A stretch of 64,000 nt of DNA from Streptomyces sp. MNU76. Lineage in GTDB: Bacteria; Actinomycetota; Actinomycetes; Streptomycetales; Streptomycetaceae. Positions 33,403 to 42,174 of this stretch are shown here, piece after piece (the first letter of the stretch is position 1; each line of letters opens with the position of its first letter). The notes below the pieces were generated by a model. The model saw nothing but the letters and a program-made list of their open reading frames with translations, had not been told where the DNA came from and did not search any database. A program made the translations under genes and the position numbers. Location of the stretch: NCBI RefSeq assembly GCF_020982545.1, contig NZ_JAJKLK010000006.1:186001-250000 (forward strand), written 5' to 3'.

Positions 33403-34179
33403 TCAGAACGCGGGGACCTCGCCGGGCCGGGCCTTGTTGATGTTGCTGACCAGGTTGTTGGTCAGCGGGAAGTTGGCCCTGCCCCACTGGGAGTTCCACA
33501 GGGCGTCGCGCGGCGTCTTGCCCATCTGCTCCATGGTGACCAGGGCCGGGGTGTCCCAGCCGCCGTTGCCCCAGGCCTCGGGAACCTCGCCCCACTTGGC
33601 GAAGCGGAAGGCGTGCGTGCTCGCGCCGTCCTTGTGGTAGACGATCTTGACGCGGTTGCCGTCCATCGGCACCTCGTTGATCGGGTGGGTGCTGTAACCG
33701 CCGTGCCGGGAGGCGGCCAGGTACCGGGGGCGCTCCTCGCCCTGCTTCTGGAAGACCACGACGGACTCCCAGTCGTGGCGGTGCCCGAAGGCGTCGGCAC
33801 CGTTGAGCGTCTGGTCCTTCTCGAAGTAGAGCGCGTAGACGTAGGCGCACCAACCGTTCCGGCACAGGGACTGCGCGTACGTGTTGGCTCTGCCGAGGTG
33901 GCCGTCGCGGCACTGGCCGGTGATCGAGCCGCTGGGGTTGAGGCCGCCGTTGAGGTTTCCGTTCGCGTCCACCGCCGCCGCGGGGAAGCAGCCGTCCCCG
34001 TCGTAGTCGAAGAGCGGCATGTACTTGTTCTGGAACGTGCTCGCGTTCCACGGCAGCGGGTTCAGGACGCCGGCGCTGGCACTGCCCGTCAGACCGACGG
34101 TCAGGGCGGCGGCGCTGCCCAGGACGAGGGCGGCCTTGGCGAGACGGGACCGTCGGCGGGGCTTGGCTGTCCGAGACAT
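33403..34179 (-). CDS. Secreted NPP1/NLP-family protein (necrosis-inducing type)
   Basis: A 258-residue secreted protein. The N-terminus has a basic start and signal helix (AALVLGSAAALTVGLTGSASA). The family heptapeptide GHRHDWE is exact, preceded by the acidic/aromatic segments MPLFDYDGDGCF and WCAYVYALYFEK. Plant-pathogen relatives bind sphingolipid headgroups and lyse dicot cells; bacterial members exist in soil actinomycetes, where the role is less clear. ATG 34179 has GGAG eight bases upstream. The gene is followed by a strong terminator and seems monocistronic. Toxic activity is inferred from the family only. Confidence 0.92.
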   Translation of the reverse strand: MSRTAKPRRRSRLAKAALVLGSAAALTVGLTGSASAGVLNPLPWNASTFQNKYMPLFDYDGDGCFPAAAVDANGNLNGGLNPSGSITGQCRDGHLGRANTYAQSLCRNGWCAYVYALYFEKDQTLNGADAFGHRHDWESVVVFQKQGEERPRYLAASRHGGYSTHPINEVPMDGNRVKIVYHKDGASTHAFRFAKWGEVPEAWGNGGWDTPALVTMEQMGKTPRDALWNSQWGRANFPLTNNLVSNINKARPGEVPAF

Positions 34180-34360
34180 GTGGGGTGCTCCAGTGGTTCT
34201 CTTGGTTCGTTCTGCCGGGACTCCGGCGGGACGACACCGAGACTGGAGCGCGTGGAGTTGATCGGCGGCATGTTCTGATCAGGGCGAACAATCGTCCTCG
34301 GCGTTTCGGGCGGATGTTCCTCGTGGCGTCAACACCCGTTCCTCTCGCGCCGTTCGCCGT

Positions 34361-34742
34361 TCACCTCGCGTTGTCCCGCGGCCTTGGCGTCTCACTCGAA
34401 CCAGACGGGCCGCCAGGCGGGTCGGTCAGCGGAACCCGCCCCCACCGATCCGTCACGGCCTCGACGATCCCCACTCCGCGCCCGTCCTCGGAGAGTTCGA
34501 AGAGTTCGAAGAGTCCGTCCACAGCTGTGGACGACCGCGGGCACGGCCTCGTGTCGGTGACCTCCACGCACAGCCCCGGCTCCTCCGGCAGCCGCGGCAT
34601 CAGCACCGCGGCACGCCGGTCGGGACGACAGATACAGGCGGAGGATGCGGCGCAGGTGCCGGGCGGAGTGCTCACCGAGGGTGAAGACGGTGCCGTACCG
34701 GGCGCCAAGTCCTTCCTCGGGAGAGGCAGTTACGCAATTCAT
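34361..34742 (-). pseudogene. Decayed RsbW-like ATP-binding protein (anti-sigma kinase type)
   Basis: A HATPase gene broken across frames. It starts intact (RYGTVFTLGEHSARHLRRIL, from ATG 34742). It then loses the middle with the N-box, and resumes in another frame as AVLMPRLPEEPGLCVEVTD and SEDGRGVGIVEAVTDRWG, with the family terminus PVWFE in the first frame again. At least one deletion and two frameshifts are needed. Intact members in Streptomyces sit next to an XRE regulator and DUF397 gene (WhiJ-type clusters), which matches the relic on the other strand at 34741. Confidence 0.7.
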
Positions 34743-34951
34743 GCCACCGGAGTGGAGTCCAGTCCACACCGGATCTGGCCAATGTCCCCTGGCGTAAGTC
34801 CGGTTACAGCGGACACACGGGCGGCGACTGCGTCGAGGTCGCCCACCTCACCCCCCACACATCGCCGTCCGCGACTCCAAGGCCCCGAGTCGGCACCCTC
34901 GCCCTCTCGCCGGAGGCGTACGTCGCCTTCGTGGGCCACGTCGGGCGCTGA
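34741..34951 (+). pseudogene. Decayed DUF397 gene
   Basis: The reading DLANVPWRKSGYSGHTGGD followed by CVEVAHLTPH is the DUF397 signature. The next block, IAVRDSKAP, appears only in a shifted frame, and the closing SPEAYVAFVGHVGR with stop returns to the first frame. So an insertion and a deletion scramble the middle; the start codon is also out of frame. DUF397 proteins usually accompany an XRE-type regulator, which is missing here. It abuts the kinase relic head to head. Confidence 0.65.
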
Positions 34952-35060
34952 CGACCACGCCGGAAGCCGCCGGCGGACGGGGAGTGTCCGCGCGGCTGTT
35001 TCTGCCCCTCGGGGGGGATGAGGGGCACGGGTTCAAGACTGGCAGTCGGAGAGTTGATCG

Positions 35061-35266
35061 TCAGCCCGTCCGATCAGGGCAATCAACGCCGGTCGGGTCA
35101 CGGCCGGCGTTGACCCTGTTCAGGACGAGGGCGTAGTCGGCCAGGGCCGTGAGCGTGACGCCGATGAGCCGGTTCCACCGGTCGATCGTCCAGACCCGCG
35201 CCGGCTCACCGCCTTGCGGAGCGGCGACGCCCGCGTGGTGCGCCGTCGCATGCCCGTGTGGGGCAT
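35061..35266 (-). pseudogene. Small frameshifted gene of unknown function
   Basis: A strong ribosome site (GGAGG, seven bases) precedes ATG 35266. From there the codon use is typical of the genome for about 23 codons (MPHTGMRRRTTRASPLRKAV). Typical codon use then moves to another frame, reading VWTIDRWNRLIGVTLTALAD and YALVLNRVNAG to a stop at 35061. The simplest reading is one frameshift in a ~67-residue gene. No family is recognised. Confidence 0.35.
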
Positions 35267-35508
35267 GTGCTGTCCTCCAGGTGTTCGGAGTGCCGGGATC
35301 GGCCTTGCCCCGCCGCCGCTCGCAACCGGAACGTTGCTGTGCACGTCCCATCTGCCAGGCCGATCAATCTCGTGGGCGGAAGGAGGCTTGATGGACGTCA
35401 CATGCCGCCTCGCCCGTACGTCACCCGTTGGCAACCTTGTCGCTACCCGGCGGCTTGTACGTTCGTCGCGCTCGATGTCCCTTTCGCCGGCCGTACGGAG
35501 GTGTGCGC

Positions 35509-38500
35509 ATGGCGCGCCCGGAAAGACCGCTGGACCCGACGGCCGGTCCCGTGCCGCGGCTCGCGCACGAGCTGCGGGAGCTGCGCAAGGCCGCGGGGAG
35601 CCCCTCGTACCGGAAGATGGCCGATCCGGCGGGCTTCTCCGCGACAACGCTGTCGCAGGCCGCGGCCGGTGAACGGCTGCCGTCCCTCGCCGTCGTCCAG
35701 GGCTATGTACGGGCCTGCGGCGGCGACCCGGACGAGTGGGAGCCGCGGTGGAAGGACGCCGAGGCGGAGGTGGCCGGGGAGGTCCGCGAGGACGACGAGG
35801 AGGCGGCGGCGCCGTACCGGGGCCTGTCCCGGTTCGAGCCGGCCGACCAGGAGCTCTTCTTCGGCCGGGACCGCCTGACGGAGGACCTGCTCCAGCTGGT
35901 GTGCGGGCACCGGTTCGCCGCGGTGTTCGGCGCCTCCGGCAGCGGGAAGTCCTCGCTGCTGCGGGCCGGACTGATACCCCGGCTCCAGGAGGAGATCGCG
36001 CAGCGGGGGCGTCCGGCGGTGCTGCGGGTGCTGACGCCCGGCGACCGGCCGGCCGTCAGATACGGCCATCTGTTGACCCCGGCGGCGGACGAGCCCGAGA
36101 GCTGGGTCGTGGTGGACCAGTTCGAGGAGGTCTTCACCCTGTGCCGGGACCGGGCCGAACGGGCCCGGTTCATCGACCTGCTGCTCGCCGCCCGGGACCC
36201 CGGCAGCCGGCTGCGCGTGCTCATCGCCGTACGGGCCGACTTCTACCCCCGCTGTGGCGAGCACCGCGGTCTGGCGGACACGCTGTGCGGCGCCGGACTG
36301 CTGGTCGGCCCGATGACCGCGGAAGAGCTGCGGGAGGCGGTCGTCAAGCCGGCGCAGGAAGTCGGGCACCTGGTGGAGCGGGAGCTGACCGCGCGGATCG
36401 TGGAGGAGGTCCTCGACGAGCCCGGCGGGCTGCCGATGCTCTCGCACGCCCTGCTGGAGACCTGGCGGCGACGCAAGGGCCGGGTGCTCACCCTCGCCGC
36501 GTACCAGGCGGCGGGCGGGGTGCGCGGCGCGATCGCGGCGAGCGCGGAGAAGGCGTACGGGCAACTGACCGCGGAGCAGGCGGATGCCGCCCGGTGGCTG
36601 CTGCTGCGGATGGTCGAGCCCGGCCAGGGCACCCCGGACACCCGGCGCCCGCTGACCCGGGCCGAGCGCGCGGAGGTGGCCTGCCCCCACGTGCCCGTGG
36701 TGGTGGAGCGGCTGGCCCGCGCCCGGCTGCTGACCGTCGACGAGGACGCCGTCCAGCTCGCCCACGAGGCGCTGATCACCAGCTGGCCCCGGCTGCGTGG
36801 CTGGATCGAGGAGGACCGCGAGCGGCTGCGCCCCCGCCGCGCGCTGACCGACGCCGCCCGCATCTGGCTGGAGCACGACCGCGACCCCGGCGCCCTGTAC
36901 CGGGGCACCCGCCTGGACCGTGCGGCGGAGCTGTTCCCCGACCACGAGCACGACCACTCCCTGACCGTGCCGGAACGCGAGTTCCTCACCGCCGCGCTGG
37001 CGGCCCGGGAGGCGGAACGCCGGGCCGCCGCCCGATCCACGCGCCGGGCACGGGCGGGTATGGGCGTACTGGCGGCGGTCCTCGTGGTGGCGCTGGTCGC
37101 GGGTCTCGCCGCCTGGACGCAGGGCCGGGACAACGAGCGCCGCCGCATCGACGACGCGGCCCGCCGCGTCGCCGCCGTCGCGGACGGCCTGCGCACGACC
37201 GACCCGCGCACCGCACAGCTGCTGGGCGTCGCCGCCTGGCGGGTGGCCGAGCTGCCGGAGACCCGGCGGGCGCTGCTGGGCTCGCTCGGCCAGCAGGAAC
37301 TGGACACCTTCAGTGACCAGGCGCCGGGCGACGGCCCCTTCCGCCGTCTGACGGACTCCGGTCGCACCCTGCTCAGCGTCGAGGGGCGCACCTGGCGGAC
37401 CTGGGACGTGGCACGGCACCGGCGGATCGCCGAGGGGCGGCTGCCGGAGGGCGCCACCGCGGTCGGGGCGAGTCCGGACGGGCGGCTGCTGGCGATCCAG
37501 GGCCATGGCCAGGGCGACGGGATACGGCTGTGGGACACGGCCGCCGGACGACCGGTCGGTGACCGGCTGCCGGCGTCGTCCTTCGTGGAGTTCGGCGAGG
37601 GCACGTATGTCGTGGGCGCTTGGGACGACGGTCGGGAGGGCACGGGGGTGCACTCGGCCACGGACGGGAAACTGCTGTTCGAGGCGGAGTTGGACAGCAC
37701 GGTGCCGAGCGCGGTCGGCCGGCTCGCCGCGCTCTGCACCGTCGGGGAAGGCGACGCGCCGCAGGTGCGGGACCTCACGGCCCGGCGCACGGTGCATGGG
37801 CGCTGGGAACGCGCGGGCGACGTCTGCGGCCAGGAGCGCTCGCAGCTGGTGCTCGGCGGGGAACGGCGGCTCGCCGCGGTGACCCCGAGCGGCGTGCGGG
37901 TCTGGGACGTCCGGTCGGGGGAGCAGCTGGCCGACCTCCCCGACACCGGAGTGAGGTCCGCCTCCTTCAGCAAGGACGGGAACTTCCTGGCGATCGTGGA
38001 CAGGGAGGAGATCAGGGTGTGGCGGCTGGGCGTCCACGCACCGGTGTTCCGGCACTCCCTCAACAACCAGCACCCGTACGACGGTCCGGCCTGGGACCCC
38101 GGCCGCCCGGTACTGCGCTATCTGGAGGCCGGCACGGTCCACACCCTGGACGTCACGGCGGCCGTGACGTCAGCCTGGCAGGACGAGCCGGCGGGCAAGG
38201 TGCTGATCAGCCCCGACGGCCGCACCCTGGCCGCCGCGCGACGCACCGGCGACACCTACCGCTTCGAGCTGCGCGACACGCGCGACCGACGACTGCTCAG
38301 GACACTGCCGCCCGCGCCGTTCCCCGTGTCGCGCGATCCCTCCCGGCCGGTACTCCCGGAGTACACCCTCCCCCTTCTGGCCTTCACCCCCGACGGCAAG
38401 GCGCTCGCGTACGCCGTCTCGGCCCCCGGTTACGAGGCGTCCCCGCAGCGCCTCACGATCTGGGACGTCACCCGGGGCCGGGTCCGCACGACGCTTGACC

Positions 38501-39291
38501 TGGCGACGCGGACATCGGCCGGGGCGGTGATCACGATCGCCCTCGGCCCGGACGCCCGCACGCTCCACCTCACCCGCACACCGGCCGTCGGCGAACTGCT
38601 CAACGAGACCTGGGACACCGCCCGCCACCGCCGGACGGCGGTCCTCACGGGCCTGTCCAGCAGTCACCTGGGCGTCCGTCCCGACGACGGGCTGCTGGTC
38701 GGCGACAACCGCAAGGCGACCCTGCCGGGCGGCAGGGCCACCGGACGCGACCTGGTCCAGGGCGGCGAGCTCGGCGCCCTCGCCTTCGCTCCGGACGGTT
38801 CGCGGCTCGCGGCGGGGGACCAGACGGGCCGGGTGGCGCTGTGGGACGCAGAGGTCCGGCAGCGGGAGGGGACCCTGCCCAACGTCTTCCCCGCGCTCCC
38901 GGAGGGAACAGCCGGCGGACCGGACACCGGCCCCGACCCGATCAACGGCGACACCTCCGAGGCCGTCAGCGCCCTCGCCATCAGCCCCGACGGCCGCACG
39001 CTGGCGGTGGGCGGCGAGGCGGGAGGCCTCCAGCTGTGGGACATCGCCACCCAGCAGCCGCTCGGCGGCCTCCTGACCACACCCGGCGACACGATCGACA
39101 CCGTGGCGTTCGGCGCGGACAGCGGCACGGTGTACGCGGGAAGCCCGCACGTGCCTCTCCAGCGCTACTCGATCGACCCGGCCCGGGCGGTCGAGTCGGT
39201 GTGCGCACGGGCGGGAGTGCGCGAGCTGACGCGGGCGCAGTGGCGGACGTACGTGCGTGACGTGCCGTACCGCAAGGTGTGCGGCGACTGA
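35509..39291 (+). CDS. HTH-STAND ATPase-WD40 protein
   Basis: A 1260-residue protein. Residues 1-75 are an XRE-like helix-turn-helix typical of actinobacterial STAND proteins. Residues ~100-400 form a nSTAND1/NACHT-type ATPase with Walker A GASGSGKSS (~141) and Walker B WVVVDQFEEVF (~199). LAHEALITSWPRLRGWIEED, characteristic of this group, follows near residue 420. One membrane helix lies near 517-535. The C-terminal ~620 residues are a WD40-like propeller with repeats such as SPDGRTLAVGGEAGGLQLWD. ATG 35509 has GGAGG seven bases upstream. STAND-WD40 proteins are thought to sense signals and sometimes act in conflict systems; no effector domain or toxin is visible, so defence is unproven. 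Confidence 0.9.
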   Translation: MARPERPLDPTAGPVPRLAHELRELRKAAGSPSYRKMADPAGFSATTLSQAAAGERLPSLAVVQGYVRACGGDPDEWEPRWKDAEAEVAGEVREDDEEAAAPYRGLSRFEPADQELFFGRDRLTEDLLQLVCGHRFAAVFGASGSGKSSLLRAGLIPRLQEEIAQRGRPAVLRVLTPGDRPAVRYGHLLTPAADEPESWVVVDQFEEVFTLCRDRAERARFIDLLLAARDPGSRLRVLIAVRADFYPRCGEHRGLADTLCGAGLLVGPMTAEELREAVVKPAQEVGHLVERELTARIVEEVLDEPGGLPMLSHALLETWRRRKGRVLTLAAYQAAGGVRGAIAASAEKAYGQLTAEQADAARWLLLRMVEPGQGTPDTRRPLTRAERAEVACPHVPVVVERLARARLLTVDEDAVQLAHEALITSWPRLRGWIEEDRERLRPRRALTDAARIWLEHDRDPGALYRGTRLDRAAELFPDHEHDHSLTVPEREFLTAALAAREAERRAAARSTRRARAGMGVLAAVLVVALVAGLAAWTQGRDNERRRIDDAARRVAAVADGLRTTDPRTAQLLGVAAWRVAELPETRRALLGSLGQQELDTFSDQAPGDGPFRRLTDSGRTLLSVEGRTWRTWDVARHRRIAEGRLPEGATAVGASPDGRLLAIQGHGQGDGIRLWDTAAGRPVGDRLPASSFVEFGEGTYVVGAWDDGREGTGVHSATDGKLLFEAELDSTVPSAVGRLAALCTVGEGDAPQVRDLTARRTVHGRWERAGDVCGQERSQLVLGGERRLAAVTPSGVRVWDVRSGEQLADLPDTGVRSASFSKDGNFLAIVDREEIRVWRLGVHAPVFRHSLNNQHPYDGPAWDPGRPVLRYLEAGTVHTLDVTAAVTSAWQDEPAGKVLISPDGRTLAAARRTGDTYRFELRDTRDRRLLRTLPPAPFPVSRDPSRPVLPEYTLPLLAFTPDGKALAYAVSAPGYEASPQRLTIWDVTRGRVRTTLDLATRTSAGAVITIALGPDARTLHLTRTPAVGELLNETWDTARHRRTAVLTGLSSSHLGVRPDDGLLVGDNRKATLPGGRATGRDLVQGGELGALAFAPDGSRLAAGDQTGRVALWDAEVRQREGTLPNVFPALPEGTAGGPDTGPDPINGDTSEAVSALAISPDGRTLAVGGEAGGLQLWDIATQQPLGGLLTTPGDTIDTVAFGADSGTVYAGSPHVPLQRYSIDPARAVESVCARAGVRELTRAQWRTYVRDVPYRKVCGD

Positions 39292-39419
39292 TGAGTCCGG
39301 CGTTGCCGTGCTCGATACGGGCCGACTCATGCCAGTACCACGAGGTCAAGGGGAAAGCCTGCGACCGTGCTGATCTGCGGAATTGGCTACCGGGCAAGCG
39401 CACCGGAGTGCGGATTGCG

Positions 39420-39624
39420 CACGTGTACGGCATGCCGAAGACGGTGGTCCGTCCCGAGGTCGGAAGACTGAGGCCGAGGAGCATCCGCAGGGAGGTCGTC
39501 TTGCCCGCGCCGTTGCGGCCGAGAAGACCGACGATCCGTCCCGGCCGGACGTGAAGGAGAGGTTCTCCACGACCGCCGTCCCGCCGAAGACCTTCGTCAC
39601 ACCGTCGAAGCGGGCAACGGCCAT
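39420..39624 (-). pseudogene. Truncated, frameshifted ABC transporter ATPase
   Basis: The N-terminal end reads MAVARFDGVTKVFGGTAVVE and NLSFT in one frame, then RPGRIVGLLGRNGAGKTTSL with the Walker A GRNGAGKTT in another. One missing base between them explains the shift. It continues as MLLGLSLPTSGRTTVFGMPY and then stops being ABC-like; Q-loop, signature and Walker B are gone. It starts one base after the stop of the small membrane-protein gene, so both were one operon. Confidence 0.75.
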
Positions 39625-39625
39625 G

Positions 39626-39826
39626 TCACTCACCACCGCTCCCGGCACGGGCGTTGAGCCCGATACGCAGGACGACGGCTATCAGAGCGACGGCGCAGAA
39701 GAACATGAGTCCGTCGGCCGCCCAGCCTTCGAGTGACACCTGGCTGATGGCGATGCCCGTCACAAGGACCGGGATGGTCAGGGCCAGCTTCATATTGACT
39801 GCGCGCCATGACTCATTTTCCGACAT
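39626..39826 (-). CDS. Small two-helix membrane protein
   Basis: A 66-residue protein with two hydrophobic helices (LALTIPVLVTGIAISQV and GLMFFCAVALIAVVLRIGL). ATG 39826 has AGGA six bases upstream. It lies downstream of the RiPP precursor relic and upstream of the ABC ATPase fragment. Such small membrane proteins in peptide loci often act in immunity or transport, but no family is recognised. It may be intact yet orphaned. Confidence 0.5.
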   Translation of the reverse strand: MSENESWRAVNMKLALTIPVLVTGIAISQVSLEGWAADGLMFFCAVALIAVVLRIGLNARAGSGGE

Positions 39827-39856
39827 GAGATTTCCTATTGGGAATCCTTTCACTGT

Positions 39857-39919
39857 GGCGGACCAATTGTGGTCCGCCGAGGAACCGACTCCGGAAGGTC
39901 ATGAGTCGACCGGAGTCGG
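39857..39919. promoter_or_regulatory. Two adjacent perfect palindromes upstream of the small membrane gene
   Basis: ggcggacca (39857-39865) pairs exactly with 39870-39878 (loop four bases), and ccgactccgg (39885-39894) pairs with 39910-39919. The first starts 30 bases upstream of ATG 39826 and looks like a TetR-type operator; the second could be the terminator of the RiPP precursor transcript. Confidence 0.5.
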
Positions 39920-40015
39920 CACCACCACGAACAAGGCAGCGGTCAGGGCTAATCAGAACGCAGCCTGCGGTTCGCGGAACCTACCGTGTGTCAGTCGGTC
40001 CTTCGATCGACGTGA

Positions 40016-40194
40016 TCACGTGGCGGAGACCACGGCCGAGGCCACGCCGCCGTAGATCGCGCTGACGCCCACGGAGACGGAGACGCCCTCCTTGAAGTTG
40101 CTCCAGAAGCCGGGGGCCTCCAGGGCCTCCAGCTCCTGCATGCCGAGCTCCAGGGCAAGCTTTTGATGTCCGCGGTACTGAAACCGTCGAGCAT
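40016..40194 (-). pseudogene. Daptide-like RiPP precursor with frameshift
   Basis: The reading LALELGMQELEALEAPGFW, then SNFKEGVSVSVGVSAIYGG and VASAVVSAT with stop at 40016, has the design of a daptide precursor. The leader has ELGMQELEALEAPG, the core is hydrophobic and small-residue-rich, and the C-terminal residue is the invariant threonine that daptide enzymes convert to a diamine. ATG 40194 (MLDGFSTADI) is in another frame; restoring one base after ATC would join them into ~59 residues. An internal ATG at 40141 with GGAG upstream could still express 41 residues. The modification enzymes are absent. The identification rests on motif memory and needs an HMM check. Confidence 0.55.
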
Positions 40195-40608
40195 CGGACG
40201 ACCCGCACCCCGCGCCGGTTCCTCAGACAGCGCGCCCGAAATCTGCCGAGGCGATGCGATCCCGTTCACCTGCCGCCCGCCGGGCCACGCCCAGGTCGCG
40301 GCTGCCCGGTCCGACCGCCGCCGAGCAGGGGCGCAGTTCGCGGCCCATCCGCTGGTAGTCCAAGATCAGCGTCGCTTCGTGGAACTGTTCGTCGGTGATC
40401 CGGCGCTGCTGGTGCGTCGGCACCGGCACTCCCTGGCTCGTCCTCGCCGCCCCTTCCGCGACCCGGTCCTGTAAATGGAAGAGATTTTCCGTTGATGGGT
40501 CTGGTACGCGCCCGACACGCCGGTGCAACAACCTGGCCGTTGGCTGCCGCAATCAACCGTCCGGCGCGGCGCCGGCAGGGGACAGGGCACAGCGAGAAGG
40601 AGCAGGAC
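40195..40608. other. Region between RiPP relic and NCS1 permease
   Basis: It includes the NCS1 promoter. On the minus strand, 40300-40450 reads VPTHQQRRITDEQFHEATLI with genome-typical codon use, then LDYQRMGRELRP, but it has no clear start and no family I recognise; probably another gene fragment. Confidence 0.35.
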
Positions 40609-42129
40609 ATGACGGCCACGGACAGCGCGGACGCGGACAGAACCACCACCCCGCCCGGGTACTCCTCCCGTCTCTACAACGCGGACCTGGCCCCCGCCAC
40701 CGAACGCAAGTGGGGCGCCTTCAGCATCTTCAACGTCTGGACCTCGGACGTGCACAGTCTGTACGGCTACTTCCTGGCCGCCAGCCTGTTCCTCGTCGCG
40801 GGCGACACCTTCAAGTTCCTCATCGGCATCGGTGTGGGCTCGCTGATCATCTACTGGCTGATGACCCTCATCGGCAAGGCGGGCGTCAAGACCGGTGTCC
40901 CCTACCCGGTCCTCGCCCGCGCCTCGTTCGGCACGTTCGGCGCGAACGTGCCAGCCCTCGTACGGGCCGTGGTCGCCACCTTCTGGTACGGCGCCCAGAC
41001 CAGCGCCGCCGCCGGCGCCATCGTGGCCTTCCTCGTCCGCTACGACGGACCCAGGCATCTGCACGAGACCAGTCGGCTCTTCGACCACAGCGGCCTCGAA
41101 GTGCTCTGCTACCTCGGTGTGTGGGCCGCCCAACTGCTCATCATCAGCAAGGGCATGGAGACGGTCCGCCGTTTCCAGGACTTCGCCGGCCCGGCGGTCT
41201 GGGTGATGATGCTGATCCTCGCGATCGCGCTGTCCGTGAAGGCCGGGACGCTGTCCTTCTCCGTCGACATGCCGAGCGGCGACCTTGCCGCACTCGCCAA
41301 GAGCGCCACCGGGCTCGACGTCAGCCCCGGCTCATTCGCCGCGATCGCGGCGATAGCCGCCACCTGGGTCACCTACTTCGCCGCCCTGTTCCTCAACTTC
41401 GGTGACTTCGCACGCTTCACCCCGGACACGAAGGCCCTGAAGAAGGGCAACATCTGGGGCCTGCCCGTCAACCTGATCCTCTTCTCCCTCGTCGCCGCGA
41501 TCACCACGGCCGCCGCCGGCAAGGTGTACGGCGAGGTCATACTCGAACCGGCCGAGATCTCCGCCAAGTTCGACAGCGCGTTCCTCGTCCTGCTCGCCGC
41601 CCTGACCTTCGCCGTGGCGACCCTCGGCATCAACGTCGTCGCCAACTTCGTCAGTCCCGCCTTCGACTTCGCCAACGTGGCCCCGAAGCACGTGACCTTC
41701 CGCAGGGGCGGCCTCATCGCCGCCGTCATCGCACTCCTGCTCTACCCGCTCCACCCCTGGGACAACGCCCCCAGCTTCGTCAACGCCATCGGCTCGACGA
41801 TGGGCCCCATCTTCGGTGTGATCGTCGTCGACTACTACCTCATCCGGAAGACACAGCTGAACGTGCCCGCTCTGTACGAGGAGCACGGGGAGTTCCGCTT
41901 CCAGGGGGGCTGGAACGTACGGGCGTTCGCCGCCGGTGTGGTGGGCGCCGTCTTCTCCAGCATCCTCCCCGTCTACGGACCGTCCGGATACGGGGCCTCG
42001 CTGGGTCCGTACTCCTGGTTCATCGGAGTCGTCGTGGCCGGCGTGCTCTACTTCGCGTTCAGCAGGGGCAAGAGCCCCCACACCGCGAGGACGGCGGCAA
42101 CGGAAGCACCGGAGGCGACAGAGGCATAG
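40609..42129 (+). CDS. NCS1-family nucleobase/hydantoin cation symporter
   Basis: A 506-residue permease with about 12 membrane helices. It belongs to the NCS1 (purine, cytosine, allantoin, hydantoin) family: WTSDVHSLYGYFLAASLF in helix 1, KTGVPYPVLARASFG after helix 3, TFWYGAQTSAAAGAI, and FGVIVVDYYLIRK in the cytosolic loop near the C-terminal half. ATG 40609 has AAGGAG seven bases upstream. The substrate cannot be assigned; no purine, hydantoin or allantoin enzyme gene is nearby. A bidirectional hairpin follows. Confidence 0.9.
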   Translation: MTATDSADADRTTTPPGYSSRLYNADLAPATERKWGAFSIFNVWTSDVHSLYGYFLAASLFLVAGDTFKFLIGIGVGSLIIYWLMTLIGKAGVKTGVPYPVLARASFGTFGANVPALVRAVVATFWYGAQTSAAAGAIVAFLVRYDGPRHLHETSRLFDHSGLEVLCYLGVWAAQLLIISKGMETVRRFQDFAGPAVWVMMLILAIALSVKAGTLSFSVDMPSGDLAALAKSATGLDVSPGSFAAIAAIAATWVTYFAALFLNFGDFARFTPDTKALKKGNIWGLPVNLILFSLVAAITTAAAGKVYGEVILEPAEISAKFDSAFLVLLAALTFAVATLGINVVANFVSPAFDFANVAPKHVTFRRGGLIAAVIALLLYPLHPWDNAPSFVNAIGSTMGPIFGVIVVDYYLIRKTQLNVPALYEEHGEFRFQGGWNVRAFAAGVVGAVFSSILPVYGPSGYGASLGPYSWFIGVVVAGVLYFAFSRGKSPHTARTAATEAPEATEA

Positions 42130-42137
42130 GAGTCCGC

Positions 42138-42167
42138 GGGCGGGGCGGCCCGTGGGCCGCCCCGCCC
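42138..42167. terminator. Bidirectional hairpin between convergent genes
   Basis: gggcggggcggccc (42138-42151) pairs exactly with 42154-42167. It lies between the NCS1 stop and the stop of the minus-strand CU044_5270 gene and may serve both. Confidence 0.75.
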
Positions 42168-42174
42168 GGCCGGT

